This document shows positions 24,861 to 36,498 of a DNA stretch of 64,000 nucleotides, piece after piece; position 1 is the stretch's first letter, and each line of letters starts with the position of its first letter. The stretch covers positions 379,501 through 443,500 of the forward strand of contig NW_024037060.1 in NCBI RefSeq assembly GCF_015706575.1, given 5' to 3'. The position numbers and the translations under genes were made by a program. Origin of the DNA: Patiria miniata (Eukaryota > Echinodermata > Asteroidea > Valvatida > Asterinidae). The notes beneath the pieces are model-generated. The model was not told the origin of the DNA and did not search any database. It was given only the letters and a program-made list of their open reading frames with translations.

Positions 24861-26500
24861 TTTTTTTCTCTTTTACAGAGTGGGTGGTGAAATACCACCA
24901 CTTCATGCACTGTTGCAGATTTCCACTTGTGTGCCGTTTACACACATGCGGTTAGTCTCACATGTTTTGATACAGAATGGATAATTCCGGGTGGCAATAT
25001 ACACGGAGACGAGGATGGTGTGAGGTCTCTCAGGCAAATCAAATCTCAAGACAATCTCTCGTGTGAATTCTCCTTTATTAATCCTGGTGCATGTTGGGCG
25101 AAAGGACGTACGGGACGGCCTATGACCCACTCACAGATTGTCCACACTTTGAGTGTTTGACATCCTTTTGGCGTGTCAAATAAAAAGACTTAGCAGTACA
25201 ATGTTGAACAGTCGTTAATACATAAGACGTAAAATCCTGTTTCGATTTGAGGAGGGATGCCCCTCTTAATTGCGTGCGATGTTGACTTAAGTGTCCAGCG
25301 GTGTCTTCGGCAGGTCCACCTTCATCTCAATCCAATGAGCTCAATAACAGCAGCTGATGTCAAGTCGCGAGGTACACGTTGTCAAATGCGTATCCTGCGG
25401 CAGCCGCTTGAGTGCACCCAGTACGACTAACCTCCCATTATTATGAGCACTTCGCGATCGTATATAGTCTGCAACTTTTGTACACAAGTACGCACACATG
25501 CATGCAACGTGTTGTACCGCACCGCACTGCACATGTACTGAAGGCCGGTAGTCACCTACCCGTCATGCTTTGAGGGTTTGGTTTAATGGTCATACCACTC
25601 AGCCCCTGCCGAATCGTTCAAAATTGGTCTCCCAGCCAAAGTAGTCGGTAACAGTGACGAGAGGATGTTGAAAAACCGCAGCACTTCTGTAAAGGAAAGC
25701 AGACAATAAACCATTATGAAGCATAAGTTCAAGTTTCAAGAATGGATAAAGACTTTGCGTGTAGCGTGAGGATTCATAAAGGCCTATATACAGTGAGATA
25801 TGTAAAATGCAACGGGATCAAGAACAGATTCTATGCGAACTTGTCAATCGAAAGATGTGTGGGAAAACCTTTATGTTGAATCCTGCTGTATCAAAAAAAT
25901 AGCAAGAATGCCCTGTGTCATTGCAAGTATTTTCATAAACAGAGAGTCTTGTAAATCAACGATTGAGTGCAGTGTGTTTTGATTCCCATGCCTTAAGTCC
26001 CTCATCACCAAAATAGTGACCAACCCAAACGTCTCCCAATCCAAAGGTAGTGATAACCCATGGAGGAAAGGAAAAGTGCAATGTCAAAATGTTTGGCTAC
26101 CTTGGTCTACTTGTGTCCGTCAAAGTTCGTAAAGCACTGTTTTATCCCTGTCAAAAACTCAATGGTTTATTACTATGATCCGAAGAAAGCGAAAGTCGTG
26201 TTTTGTAAGTTTATCTGATGGAAGATGATACCGGTCCCAGCGCATAGACAGCAGTCCTTGAGTTTAAGTGTTTTCACCGCGGCAATTCGACCGTACCAAA
26301 AACACCTCCCACTCACAAACGATGGACCTTAAGCACATACATCAATAAGGATTCGCGCCTTGGGCATGTTTAAATTGTTGACAGGTAATTTAAGTTTCAC
26401 ACAATGTTCAAACAACAACCTCGGATATGGAGGGTATACATACGCATTTAATTATAACGACATATGAGTTACGTCATCGTCTGTGTTGCGTGGGTAGATT

Positions 26501-26814
26501 CAAGGGCGGATCCAGGGGGGGGGCCAAAGGGGGCCATGGCCCCCCCCCCCAAAACGAAACCAATTTTTTTTTTTTTATGTGACATCGCAATAAAGGCAGG
26601 CAATGAGTACACCACCATCTTTTCCTCAAAAAAACATTGGTTAAAGTGGTCAGAAATTGCTTCAGATCGCACCACAGAGCATCTAGAATCCAAAAATTTT
26701 TCGGGGCCCTTAAGCGGGCCCCGAACCCCACGCCATAATTTTTTTGACCCACTTTTTTGGGGGACCAAATTTTTTTTTGGCCCCCCCAAAAATTGTGTTC
26801 TGGATCCGCCCTTG
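26501..26814. mobile_element. hAT-type MITE with 8-bp target-site duplication
   Basis: 314-bp element with perfect 15-bp terminal inverted repeats CAAGGGCGGATCCAG / CTGGATCCGCCCTTG, flanked by the identical 8-bp duplication ggtagatt at 26,493-26,500 and 26,815-26,822. An 8-bp TSD with a C-A-x-G-G-G-like TIR defines the hAT superfamily. The interior is poly-G/poly-C and T-rich with no transposase. The open frames across it (up to 174 codons) are low-complexity artefacts. The intact TSD and TIR suggest a fairly recent insertion. Confidence 0.9.
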
Positions 26815-27891
26815 GGTAGATTATCGTCATGGAAACACGGATTATCATTTTCTTCAGGCATGCACCATGCGCTCACTGAGTGTACCAAAACACATGCACA
26901 TGTTTTAAACCTTTTTTTTTTTACAAAAGTAGTTTTAAAGGTCTCTTGGAACATTGGTAATTACCGGGAAGCGAACATACTGATTTAATGAGAACAACCC
27001 TGCCCAAAATGAAGATGGGACTGGAACCAAATCCCCCTGTGAAATCATTCCGCCTTAAACAATTATTGAAAGTAGTTTTAAAGAGTGTGTCGGCGGACAC
27101 ACTTTTTTTGCGTGCGTTAGCAACGGAATCCAATTACGAGACCCAATGCACATAGTTTATTTACGTTTTCTCTGTTTTCCCAAAAAAATTATACTGAGTT
27201 CAGAAACTTCAACCTTACTTTAGTTTTTGAACAATTTCGTTGCTTCAAACTTAAATAATTATACAAATGATCCTACATACAAAATAGCAAATGATCCTAC
27301 ATGATTACATTTAAACAAAAACGGACAATATTCGTGTTTTTTAAGCCTTAAAGCCCATGCTAAAGATTTTAGACAAACATTTTAAAACAGAACCGTTGAT
27401 GGCACTGTAGGGTGTTATGCAGGACTGTATGAAGCTTAATTGATGTCTTTTTTAATCGCAAAATCCGGTCTATTATTAAATAAGCCCAATCCTTATCCAT
27501 CTGATTTCATTTAAATTTCATGACACATCTGCAACACACTGACATTATCGTTATCAGCCACTCTTGTACTGGCTCATGTTCACGATGTCTCAATGGACAC
27601 ACGTGGGTTATAGAGGGCGCTACCACAAAGCAACGAGTCGTTGGACGCGACGCTGACGAACACTGCAGTGCTAGTGTTTCGGGAATTTCCATTTGAACTT
27701 GGCTGTGCATCATTATGTATGACCCCAAAACGAGTCCAAACGAGAACAATCATGACATATTTACTTCCTCATTTAATAGAGTTCGGAACGCGAAACTGAG
27801 ACATTTTGTAGGATACGAAAGACAGTTGAATTGCCATACTGCTGCGAACATCACCACCCAAGTTGTACCATAGTTTGTAGTCGGCTGCAAG

Positions 27892-28347
27892 ATGTATCTT
27901 GGTCAGATTGTGTTGCTTCTGCTCACGTTTCTGTGTGAATATTCACTGTCCTATAATGGCGGAACTCAAGGGGATAACATCTTGCAAGTGTGCGAGAATT
28001 CAGGCGCCAAGACCTTCGTCAAATACGCCCGTGCCACACCATGGGTGAACAATACCCTGGTGAACGGTACCGGTTACATGGCCCTATGTCCAACTGACCA
28101 TGCCTTCGCGACCCTTCCCCCGGTGGTGAAGGACGCCCTGAAGGACCCGCAGACCGTGGAGTGGTATCTGCGGTACCACATCGCGCTCACGGTGGCCTAC
28201 CTGCGAGAGATTGACAACAATCTAAGGATCCCTAGCGCCTTCAGACCTCCAGGCAAGACGGAAGACTTGCCCGAAGCCGTACTGCCCATCCGGTTCAATA
28301 TTTATGACGTCTTGGCAGACGACCGCTCCGATGGCAAGTTTGGAAAG
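27892..28347 (+). CDS. FAS1 gene, alternative first coding exon A
   Basis: ATG at 27892, 152 codons, donor GTAAAT, phase 0. Signal peptide plus the first three quarters of FAS1 domain 1. The H1-like motif reads L-C-P-T-D-H-A-F, where most FAS1 domains have F-A-P-T-D-x-A-F. Sequons NNT and NGT. Confidence 0.9.
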
Positions 28348-31300
28348 GTAAATCAACATGTGGGCTGTTAATGAACACATATACATGTAGCTCCATAATG
28401 CCGACACATGATGAACCGACACATGGCAAACTTTCGCACAAGTTCAGGCCGGCTGTGATAAGGGAGCTCATGGACCCGTAATCACTGTAAAATTTAATCA
28501 CTCGCCGTAGGTAGCCAGATAAAACTGTATCTGTTTCAGTGCACTCCATGACCCTGACCCCAAGTGAAACTGACAGTTTCTAAATATTCAATTCTGATTT
28601 TGCTTGGTGCAAGATTTGTGGGCTTAACTGGCAGTAGTGGGCGTGCTCATTGCCTGCATTGTTTTTGTCGTGGTGAATTAAGACTCATTTTGTTCGTAGA
28701 TCACGAATGTATTAATGTTAGGCCTTGTTAAACTTGCAATAATATGGCCAATGTGGGGAAGTAACATCTTATTAATATTACAATGTATATCATTGTAGGG
28801 GCCTATAGGGGAGGTTTAAAAATAAAGTTAATAAATTTTTCCAAGTAAGCAAACACATACAGGATTGAGACATGCATCTTGCACATGTGCATACAACTGT
28901 ACACATGGCCTACAAAGTATCGCACCACGGCAGGTGCATGTACATTGTATTATGTATAGCTCCATGCGTGCGTGTACACATGCTGATTCGACACCTTTGA
29001 CCGAGCTACCACTGAGGCGTGTACCGTGTATTTGCTTTGTGCATTATATCAGCGGTCACATGCTGAAACACCTGACTACCACTGTACCAGGCATTACCGA
29101 TAGCACGACATATGCTCTACCCGTAGTAGTAGTAGTAGAGTCGGGAACGAGACGCTCTCAAAATGGCTACGACAAGAAAACTCCCCGTTTTAGCTCTGTT
29201 GGCGATTCTGCCAATCGTTTTCCCCCAAGGGGCAGAGGGGGTTAACGTTTTGGAGGTAGCGAAGGACAATGGAGCATCCATGTTTGCGAGCATGGCTGGC
29301 CAGTGCCCTTGGCTTGCCAATCTTTTGGAAAACTCCAAAGAGCCAAACGGGTTTACGGTGTTTGCGTTCAACGATAAGGCCTACTCAGAGAGCCCGCCAG
29401 CTTTCCGGAAGCTGATCGCCAACACCCAGACCCTGCAGTGGGCGCTGGAGTATCACGTCGCCCTGGGTCCTACCAAGAGCCAAGACATCAAAGATAACTT
29501 ACTTGTCACCAGCTTGTACCCCTCTCCGACGTCTGGGGCCAGTCTACCGCTTCAGTTCATCCGGACCAACATCTATCATGTCTATGAGAACGATGCCATA
29601 CACCGCCAGGTAAGCAAGAAAACCTCAAGAGAAAGAAAGAAGGCATAAGTCCACACCTGAAAGGTAACAAGGAGACCATTGTTGGTCGCGGCCTAATGCT
29701 GTTAATACATCAAAGGAGACTGTTGCTTCAAAGCCGCTTTCTGTGCGGGGAAGAATAAGAATGGCCACCCAGAGTGTGATTCCGGATGTGTAGGTTTTTT
29801 TCCGCAAACCTTGTCAGGGATTTTCACGGCATGAAAGGGTGGCCCCAGTTTGAGCTTCGTTTCTTTTAATAAGTTAACAATAGAAGATGTAGAAGATTTA
29901 CGAGCGAAGAAAGGAGGTCTCTTTCAAAATCGGAGGATTTGAAAGAACTGTTCTGGGCCCATTTGAAAGGAGATCATCACAAAGTTGCGCACTATAACAA
30001 AAAAAGAAGAAGAAAAAAGACTGCACCGATAAGAAGACACAGCAGCGATTTAGTGACTAATCCCACTTATGTTGTCGATTCTGTTTTGGGAAACCGTGCG
30101 AGGTTGGTATTGGCGAAGATGCTATCGCTTTGTGTCCATTATAGTCTTGTTACTATAATATCGCCGCATTATATCAATCCGACTTCTTCCATACATCTGT
30201 CCTGAACCTTTTGAAGTCGAGGCAGGAGTTGTGATTGTATATGTTCTCTGGAGGTCGTTGAAACACATTGTGTGTACAGTTTATTTCCACCACCCCTAAG
30301 CCCAAGGGAAAATTGCTGCAGCAGAATTAATTCAGAAGTGCTATAGGTTTGTTCATACTTTGCCTAATGTGGTTATCCCTTCACAAAGACGAAGGGTGTA
30401 AAAAAAAAAAATTCTGAACCCTTCCAGCAATGAAACCATAGAGCAAGGAACGAAGAGCATCTCGTTACACTTCATATAGGCCTCTTAACAAAACAAAATG
30501 GAAACGATTTCGATAAAGTTGCCTCATGTCCTTACCCTATACTGAAGTGAAGAATCAAATTTCTACAACATGACGGAAGAGTTATTGCTGATTAAACACA
30601 CTGGACGTTTCCAAAGCAAAATACTGTTTTCACTTTGTTTCACGTGAGAATATAATATTAATACAAATTTATATTTTTAAATTAGGATCGGGACGCCCCT
30701 GATTTCAGATTGTGAACTTGTTCTGTGACTTGTCTATGGATTCTTTATGCGATGTCTCCAAATAATCTTATGCAAAAATAATGTAAAACACTTCGTTTGA
30801 AAAGTTCATTTTTCAATCACCAAGCTCCATGATCACACTCTCAACATCTTTACGAAACAACTGCTCGTGTTGCTGTTAAGATGCCATCGTGGATCAGCAG
30901 TCAGTATGAGCCCATCTTTAAACGACGGAGAATAGTACTTTTCAAACAAATCCTTGCATAAATGGGACAGGTTGGCTGGTCTAGGCGCTGAGGTTCACTG
31001 GGAACCTGACTTCGCACCGCAACCGCGTTTTGCCTGAAATATTTACCCAATAGTTTCATAACATCTTTACGTGACTATAGATTGTTAATAATGTAATTTG
31101 AACCTTAAGTAAGGCAGTACATTGTACTACAAATCTGCATGTGATTTTAAGTGTTTTTAGTGTATTTCGCGGAAATCTGGGGAATTTGGCAGATTTTTGA
31201 TAAATCTGACAGATTTTTGAAGCGCATTTAGCAGAATTTTGTCATGACCCTACGGTCACCCTGTGTGTAACGATAAACTTGATTCCACGGTTTCAGAAAG

Positions 31301-34300
31301 TGAAGCAATTTTATTGGAGCTCCATCATATCCCCACTTCCCACACGTGATTACCGACCCAAAATTTTTTTTGAAAATGCGATGGACGGGGTGGACACTCC
31401 GGCCACGTGACCGCCAAAACAACCGCCATGTAACCGCCGTGTAAAAAGCCTAAGCCCTGTCCGCACTGGACTTTTTTTTGGAAGGTTTTACCGAGACGAT
31501 GGTAAAATGAGAAATGGTCAAATGTGACCACTGTCCGCACTTGGACTTTCGACACGGGAAAATTTACCCAGACCGCGTGGGAGAAGTAACCGAGCTGTCA
31601 CAGTGTCAGTAAAATGACTCACCGTACACAGAAAACAAATTGCCGATCACATTTTCAGCCGCCGATACGCACAGTAATATTACACATGCCATTTGCATGC
31701 ACAACATAATCGTTTACACGATATTATTTCATCTTGACACGCTAAATCTTGACGAAAAGGCCTATAATTCTGACGCATTTTGTGATGCACGTCGTCGAAG
31801 CCATGCCGCTGTACGATGTTCCGTGCGGCAGCAGTGCCATCAGTATTCGTTGGTTCCCATCGCATGCTTACAGAATCGAAGCTATGATGTGGGCAGGAAC
31901 CAGTGACTACGGCCTACGTACGGTACCGGACGTACCATGATGTTCCGTGCATGACTACAGTAGCGTATCAGGACGAATTTGGATCGTGAAAAATAACATA
32001 CATCGGTGGAGAAAGAGAATTTCTGCAAATTAATTCTCAGAACGTGATCTCTCTTCTCTGTGTATGTATTTTTGTCCGTTGAAATATATATTTTAACGAG
32101 ATTTTACCGCTTGCAGCGTGTTTCTACAAAATGTTCGGCCACCGCACGTGCAGGTTCGTGCGGTCTCTGTATGCATAACAGGGCGCTCGGGCCGGATGTA
32201 CGCTTTCCTGAGCCGCTTTTACCGACTCACACTGTCCGCACTGGACTTATCGTCTCGGGAAAAGTGACCTGGTCAGTTTTCCTGGGCGCGTGGGAAGTTT
32301 TCCTGGGCAGCAGTTGGCCAGTAAAAGTAACCGCTGGACTCAGGAAAAGTAACCGAGAGGAAAACGTCCTAGGCTGTCCGCACTGGACTTAAAATGGGAA
32401 AAGTACCCATAGTCTCGGTTAGTTTGACCAAAAAAAGTCCAGTGCGGACAGGGCTCTAGATGTCATTTTATGTGGGACATTGTACAGAGCGGAGACTTCG
32501 TATCAAAGAACGAACTACAGGAATATCATCGATGGTTAATTTTGCCGCCACGTGCACGACGAGACGTACATTCGTCAGTGGTACGCGTGGGCAGAGGGCG
32601 CTCCTTCGTTTTTAATTCTGCGACATGAAGGCCGAGTCGCCGGCCGTGGGCGGGGCGCCAGGTGGAAGGGGGAGTAGTTGCGGGAGTTCGCCGCAGTAGA
32701 GTTGAACTTTTTGGTGGGCGGGTTTCTAACGCACACGTTATTTTTTTCCTCGGCTTTTTGCACTCGAGGTTTGATTGAAATTGGTAAAACATTGTGAAAA
32801 TATTGTGGGAATTGTTGGAGAGGAAGATGGAGACTTGCTAGGGAAGTGTGGAACGAAGGGCGAAAAACGATTCATTAACTTAGTTCATTTTTTATCTTCT
32901 CGGTGCTAAGGCTTTGTACATGTATTTGAATAGGGAAATTGTTTCCTGTTTTAATCCTCGCTACAAAAGGAGTGACAAGATATAGTCACTGATGTTTACC
33001 ATCCAACAATTCTTTGCCCTTCTCTCCATCCGTCTTTTTCGCTCAACTCGATTGTCCAATATCCAAAAATGATAACCACTCATTTCTTTGCCCTCTCATT
33101 TGATACTTTTCGTAAAGCCAGTGAACCAGGGAAATATGCATGTGCATAACCTTGATGCCCACATGTCGGTGACCTACCCACAATGCATTGCACCACCTGT
33201 GCATCCTTCACAAAAATTATTAAAAGAAATTAGCGGATACTAGGGCCCTGGGTAGCAGTGGGATGAGCAAACCTAACTATCACCAAGCAATCACTTGCAT
33301 TAGTTTTGCGTGCACATATGGTGTTTCAGAACCTTTGTGTCTCGATTTAGCAAACTCAGTCTACAGAGTCATCACTAAACTACTGGGAACCATTTTTTTG
33401 ACTTAAAAAATCTGAAACTGACATTTTTTTTTATTTATACACTCCCTGACTTTTGTTTTTCTCCAGGTGGTGACAGCCAGTGGTGCACAGATTGTCGCAG
33501 CGGATAAGATAGCTAGTAATGGCATCGTGCATATCATTGACAAGGTGATGTTCCCCCTTCCAACTGGGGCTGATGTGGTCGAGTTTATCCGTGATGATGG
33601 GCGATTCAGCACTCTCTATGGTTTCCTGGAGGTATGGAAGATTTCACTACGTTTGATGTTGAGATATTCAGAGATTTCAATCTCAAGTACAAGTGAACAC
33701 CAAAGTCAGTCGCAAGTCATTTCATAAGTCAACCGAAGTCATTCACAAGTACAAGTCGATCACATGTCATGTCATATCAGGATATAAACGTTGTTACAGT
33801 TCATGATGAACACCGTCACAGTTCATGTTAATAGTTTTCGATTGACTTATTACTACATCTCGGCAAAATCCAGCATTAAGAAAGGAAATGTAATATGTTA
33901 TATTCTCTGGCAGAGCCAGTTAACCATTCAATGACTGAGAGTTATGATACATAACTCCCAGTATGTAATCTCCTTGACCATTACTACGATAGATGTATAC
34001 AATGTACATGTTCAGGTTTTCAGTCATTTTCAATGGGGCGTCAATTCCTGTGTATAGAGTATAAGTGGCAGGGCTTCACTACTTCAACCCTGCAAAAGCC
34101 TTCAAATTATTTGTGGACTGTGAAGGATGTTGGAGCATTGGCGTTAAGAAAATATACTGTTATGCAATGCAGCTTGTTCTCCTATTTACAGAACAAGTAC
34201 AGAAAGTGATCTTTTCCCCAAACGGTCCTTTTAAATTTCCCAGAAAGCCAATCTCACCCAGGCACTGATGACGGACCCTTCCCGGCCACTGACCGTCTTT

Positions 34301-34591
34301 GCTCCTAACAACCAGGCCTTCACTAACATCCCCAAGCCCATCATGGACAAGCTGATGACCAATGCGACCTACCTCCAAGATGTCCTAGAGTACCACGTGG
34401 CCATGGGTGCCTACTACGCCGCAGGTCTCTATGACAATCAGACCTTGATGTCGTTGTACAGGAAGCCCCTGTTGGTCCAGCGTGGAGTAGGAGGCATCTA
34501 TGTCCAGGACGCCAAGGTCCTCCAGGCTGACAACACAGTATCCAATGGCGTGGTTCATGAGATATCAGCTGTCATGATTCCATATAAGTAA
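27892..34591 (+). CDS. Secreted two-FAS1-domain (fasciclin/TGFBI-like) protein, isoform from first exon A
   Basis: Exons 27892-28347, 33467-33631 and 34244-34591 (stop TAA 34589-34591); all junctions phase 0 with GTAAAT/CCAG, GTATGG/CCCAG borders; 322 residues. A signal peptide (MYLGQIVLLLLTFLCEYSLS) is followed by FAS1 domain 1 (C-P-T-D-H-A-F-A-x-L-P, L-R-Y-H-I-A-L, completed in exon 2 by SNGIVHIIDKVMFP) and FAS1 domain 2 (LTVFAPNNQAFTNIP, LEYHVAMG, SNGVVHEISAVMIP). The protein ends right after domain 2, with no GPI signal or transmembrane segment. Known role of the family: cell adhesion/extracellular matrix. The first exon is one of two alternatives. Confidence 0.9.
29127..29141. repeat. 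(gta)n microsatellite near FAS1 exon B
   Basis: Five gta/gtagta units about 20 bp upstream of the second FAS1 start codon, in its presumed 5' UTR. Confidence 0.8.
29163..29609 (+). CDS. FAS1 gene, alternative first coding exon B
   Basis: ATG at 29163 (context AAAATGG), 149 codons, donor GTAAGC, phase 0. It has its own signal peptide (LPVLALLAILPIVFPQGAEG) and again three quarters of a FAS1 domain (FTVFAFNDKAYSESPPAF, LEYHVALG, S-L-P-L-Q-F-I-R-T-N-I-Y-H-V-Y-E-N). It has the same architecture, length and exit phase as exon A, so splicing to 33467 would give a second complete precursor of 319 residues. Alternatives: a separate gene whose remaining exons have been lost, or an internal exon (unlikely, since a start and signal peptide are present and no acceptor is needed). 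Confidence 0.88.
29610..33466 (+). other. FAS1 intron downstream of exon B
   Basis: 3.9 kb (5.1 kb from exon A). Contains the 1-kb repeated-terminus element 31,453-32,455 and a GC-rich patch at about 32,560-32,730; otherwise featureless. No extra FAS1 exon seen. Confidence 0.55.
31453..32455. mobile_element. 1-kb DNA element built from repeated CTGTCCGCACTGGAC termini
   Basis: Terminal inverted repeats agccctgtccgcactggact (left, 31,453) and agtccagtgcggacagggct (right, ending 32,455), flanked by cta on both sides. Additional direct copies of ctgtccgcactggac occur inside (about 31,530 with one extra base, 32,231, 32,375), next to gggaaaa and ccgaga motifs. No transposase was seen. It lies in the FAS1 intron. 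Confidence 0.65.
33467..33631 (+). CDS. FAS1 gene, shared exon 2
   Basis: 165 bp, acceptor TCTCCAG, donor GTATGG, phase 0 to 0. Encodes VVTASGAQIVAADKIASNGI and HIIDKVMFPLP (the end of FAS1 domain 1), then ADVVEFIRDDGRFSTLYGFL (the start of domain 2). Either first exon joins it in frame. Confidence 0.95.
33680..33780. repeat. Degenerate caagtca tandem repeat
   Basis: Repeated (a)caagt(c/a)a and gtcatt units directly after the FAS1 exon 2 donor. Simple-sequence decay, non-coding. Confidence 0.5.
34244..34591 (+). CDS. FAS1 gene, shared terminal exon
   Basis: 348 bp including the TAA; acceptor TTCCCAG, phase 0. Encodes FAS1 domain 2: KANLTQALMTDPSRPLTVFA, LEYHVAMGAYYAAGLYDNQ, VQDAKVLQADNTVSNGVVHE and I-S-A-V-M-I-P-Y-K-stop. 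All canonical FAS1 landmarks (T-V-F-A-P-x-x-x-A-F, Y-H, N-G-V-V-H-x-I) are present. Confidence 0.95.
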   Translation, partial: KANLTQALMTDPSRPLTVFAPNNQAFTNIPKPIMDKLMTNATYLQDVLEYHVAMGAYYAAGLYDNQTLMSLYRKPLLVQRGVGGIYVQDAKVLQADNTVSNGVVHEISAVMIPYK

Positions 34592-34889
34592 TTAGGGGAT
34601 GGATAGGTGAGCTAAGGAATGTGGGCTTGCACCCTCATAATGATCTACAAACCTATTTGTAAGATGAGGCGACTGCTAATACCTAATAACCATCCTGTAT
34701 CTTAAAACAATCCTTGCCCGTTTCATTTACCCAGAGGTTTCTATATACAATTGTAGTCTAGTATTAAGTACGACTTTGTACACTGAAAACTTGATTATAA
34801 ACTTTTGGTGAACCCGTGACCCATAATGAAACACATCTCTGGGTAATACTTCAACTCTTGCTCTCCGAGTGTTAGTATTTGCCAGTTTG

Positions 34890-35180
34890 TTGGACATGCC
34901 AATGGACTCCGTGCACAAGTACCCCCTCAACGGTAAGGAAGGGAGAGTTGAGGGAGACCATCGGAGAGGCATTAAAACACATTGCCAATGACGCTTGACC
35001 CTCACGTGAAGACACACAGCTTTGTGCACATTCAGGTAAAAATTAGTCGGGGTTACCTCACGCCATACATGCGCAGACCAGTACATGCATGTGGTGTGTC
35101 CCGTCCACGATGCTCTCAAACGTGGTAAGAAAGTGCCTTCTCTTGTTTACGAACATGGCCCACAACCCTCCAAAAGGAGT
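34890..35180. repeat. Dispersed repeat, copy 1
   Basis: Contains ggactccgtgcacaagtacc and, in reverse orientation, a block (gtttgagagc...ggacgggacacacca) that recurs at 40,155-40,210 and 40,720-40,800. Unassigned element; both copies are non-coding. Confidence 0.45.
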
Positions 35181-35332
35181 GCCAAAGCCTTTTAGCAAGG
35201 ACTCCCAAGTGGGGCAAGTTGAAAGGCTCTCATAAAAGTAGCTGACACTCCTGTGCTTATTAGAGGGTTCCTTACATCTTGGCATTTCTTGCAGTGCATG
35301 GCAGGTCTCTACAATCCTATTATACATGTAAC

Positions 35333-35462
35333 ATCTTAAAATTAATGTGGCCTGACGTTGCGAACTTAGCAAGTTCTTCTTCAGAGGCTAAAACAGAATG
35401 TTTTAGCCTCTGAAGAAGAACTTGCTAAGTTTCGCAACGTCAGGCCACATTAATTTTAAGAT
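35333..35462. repeat. 130-bp near-perfect palindrome (MITE-like)
   Basis: Two arms of about 63 bp, from atcttaaaattaatgtggcc to ggccacattaattttaagat, meet at a centre near 35,397 with a loop of a few bases and only about one mismatch or indel. Such a long uninterrupted hairpin suggests a foldback/MITE insertion. It lies in the probable FAS1 3' UTR. Confidence 0.85.
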
Positions 35463-36498
35463 TTATATATTTCAGGTCCATCCAGTCAGTAAGCAGTTTG
35501 CAGCAGTTTTACTTTTTTTCATGTTTTTACTTTTTTTCATTTTTTATACATGTAACATGTAGATATCAGAGGTTCAATCGAGAAACACAGGACATTCTAT
35601 GTGTCTTGAAGTTTCTTGGAGGATCTGGTTGAGCAAGAGTTGAAGTTGAACTCAGTAGCCAGCATATTAAGACACATCAGCTGTGTGTGAATTATTACAT
35701 AATAATCCAACGTTTCAGACATATTTCATTGTTTGTAGGTGGTCACCCACATTCCTTTCAGTGCAGCATTGTCTTGTTTTCAATGAGAACTTTATTCAAA
35801 TAAATACTAGAATACACGCCGCACGAGCGAACTCTTAACAAAATGTTATGCAGCTTTTATGAAACAAATTATTCCCGATCTGTTGAAAGTGAAATCGACA
35901 AATAACTTACAGATATAAGGGACTTTCATACTTTTTGTACAAATTTATAGGAGAATTCAAGACTTTAAGCGATGAGGTTAATGATTGTTTTTAAAAAGCT
36001 TTTGTAAGTTGCACTCAAATAATTACACACATAAAATAAAATAAATAATGAGTTGACCTAGGATATCAACAAGCAATCAACAAAAATAATGATAATTTGC
36101 ATGTTTTTAATTGATTTTTTTTAACAGTACTATTAGCGACAACTACTTTCAATAAATAACAAACGATTATTGTTCATAAAAAAGACCAAGGGGTATTTTA
36201 ATTTTGCTGAAATTTGCCAAAAGGTATTTAGTGGTGATAAAAGGATAATTTTTGTGTATATTCATACTCTGTCCATTTCTGCAGATGTTTAGATGTTTAA
36301 TATGAATGATGCTTTGCCTGTGCCTGGTGTGATTATATAATTTTGTTTGGCACTAAATAAATCAAATAATGTGGTTGTGAAGTTATGCATGTATAAATCA
36401 TGATTTTGTGCACTGTCTATATTTTCCAAGATTATTACTGAGTATCACTCTAAAAAAACATGTTCTTGTTGGCTCACAGTGATCTTTTATTATTCTTA

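Larger units (their letters stand above)
24667..27891. other. Intergenic region between divergent CPAMD8 and FAS1 genes
   Basis: About 3.2 kb between the two start codons, which are head to head, so promoters of both genes must lie here unless upstream non-coding exons extend further. It holds the GC-rich CPAMD8 upstream region, two weak exon-like minus-strand stretches (about 24,903-25,115 and 25,600-25,690), and one hAT MITE (26,501-26,814). Otherwise no gene is recognised. Confidence 0.5.

Noticed and set aside
26464-26988. 174-codon plus-strand and 161-codon minus-strand open frames
   Set aside because: They run through the hAT MITE with poly-G/poly-C and T-runs; low complexity, no family signature, no splice context.
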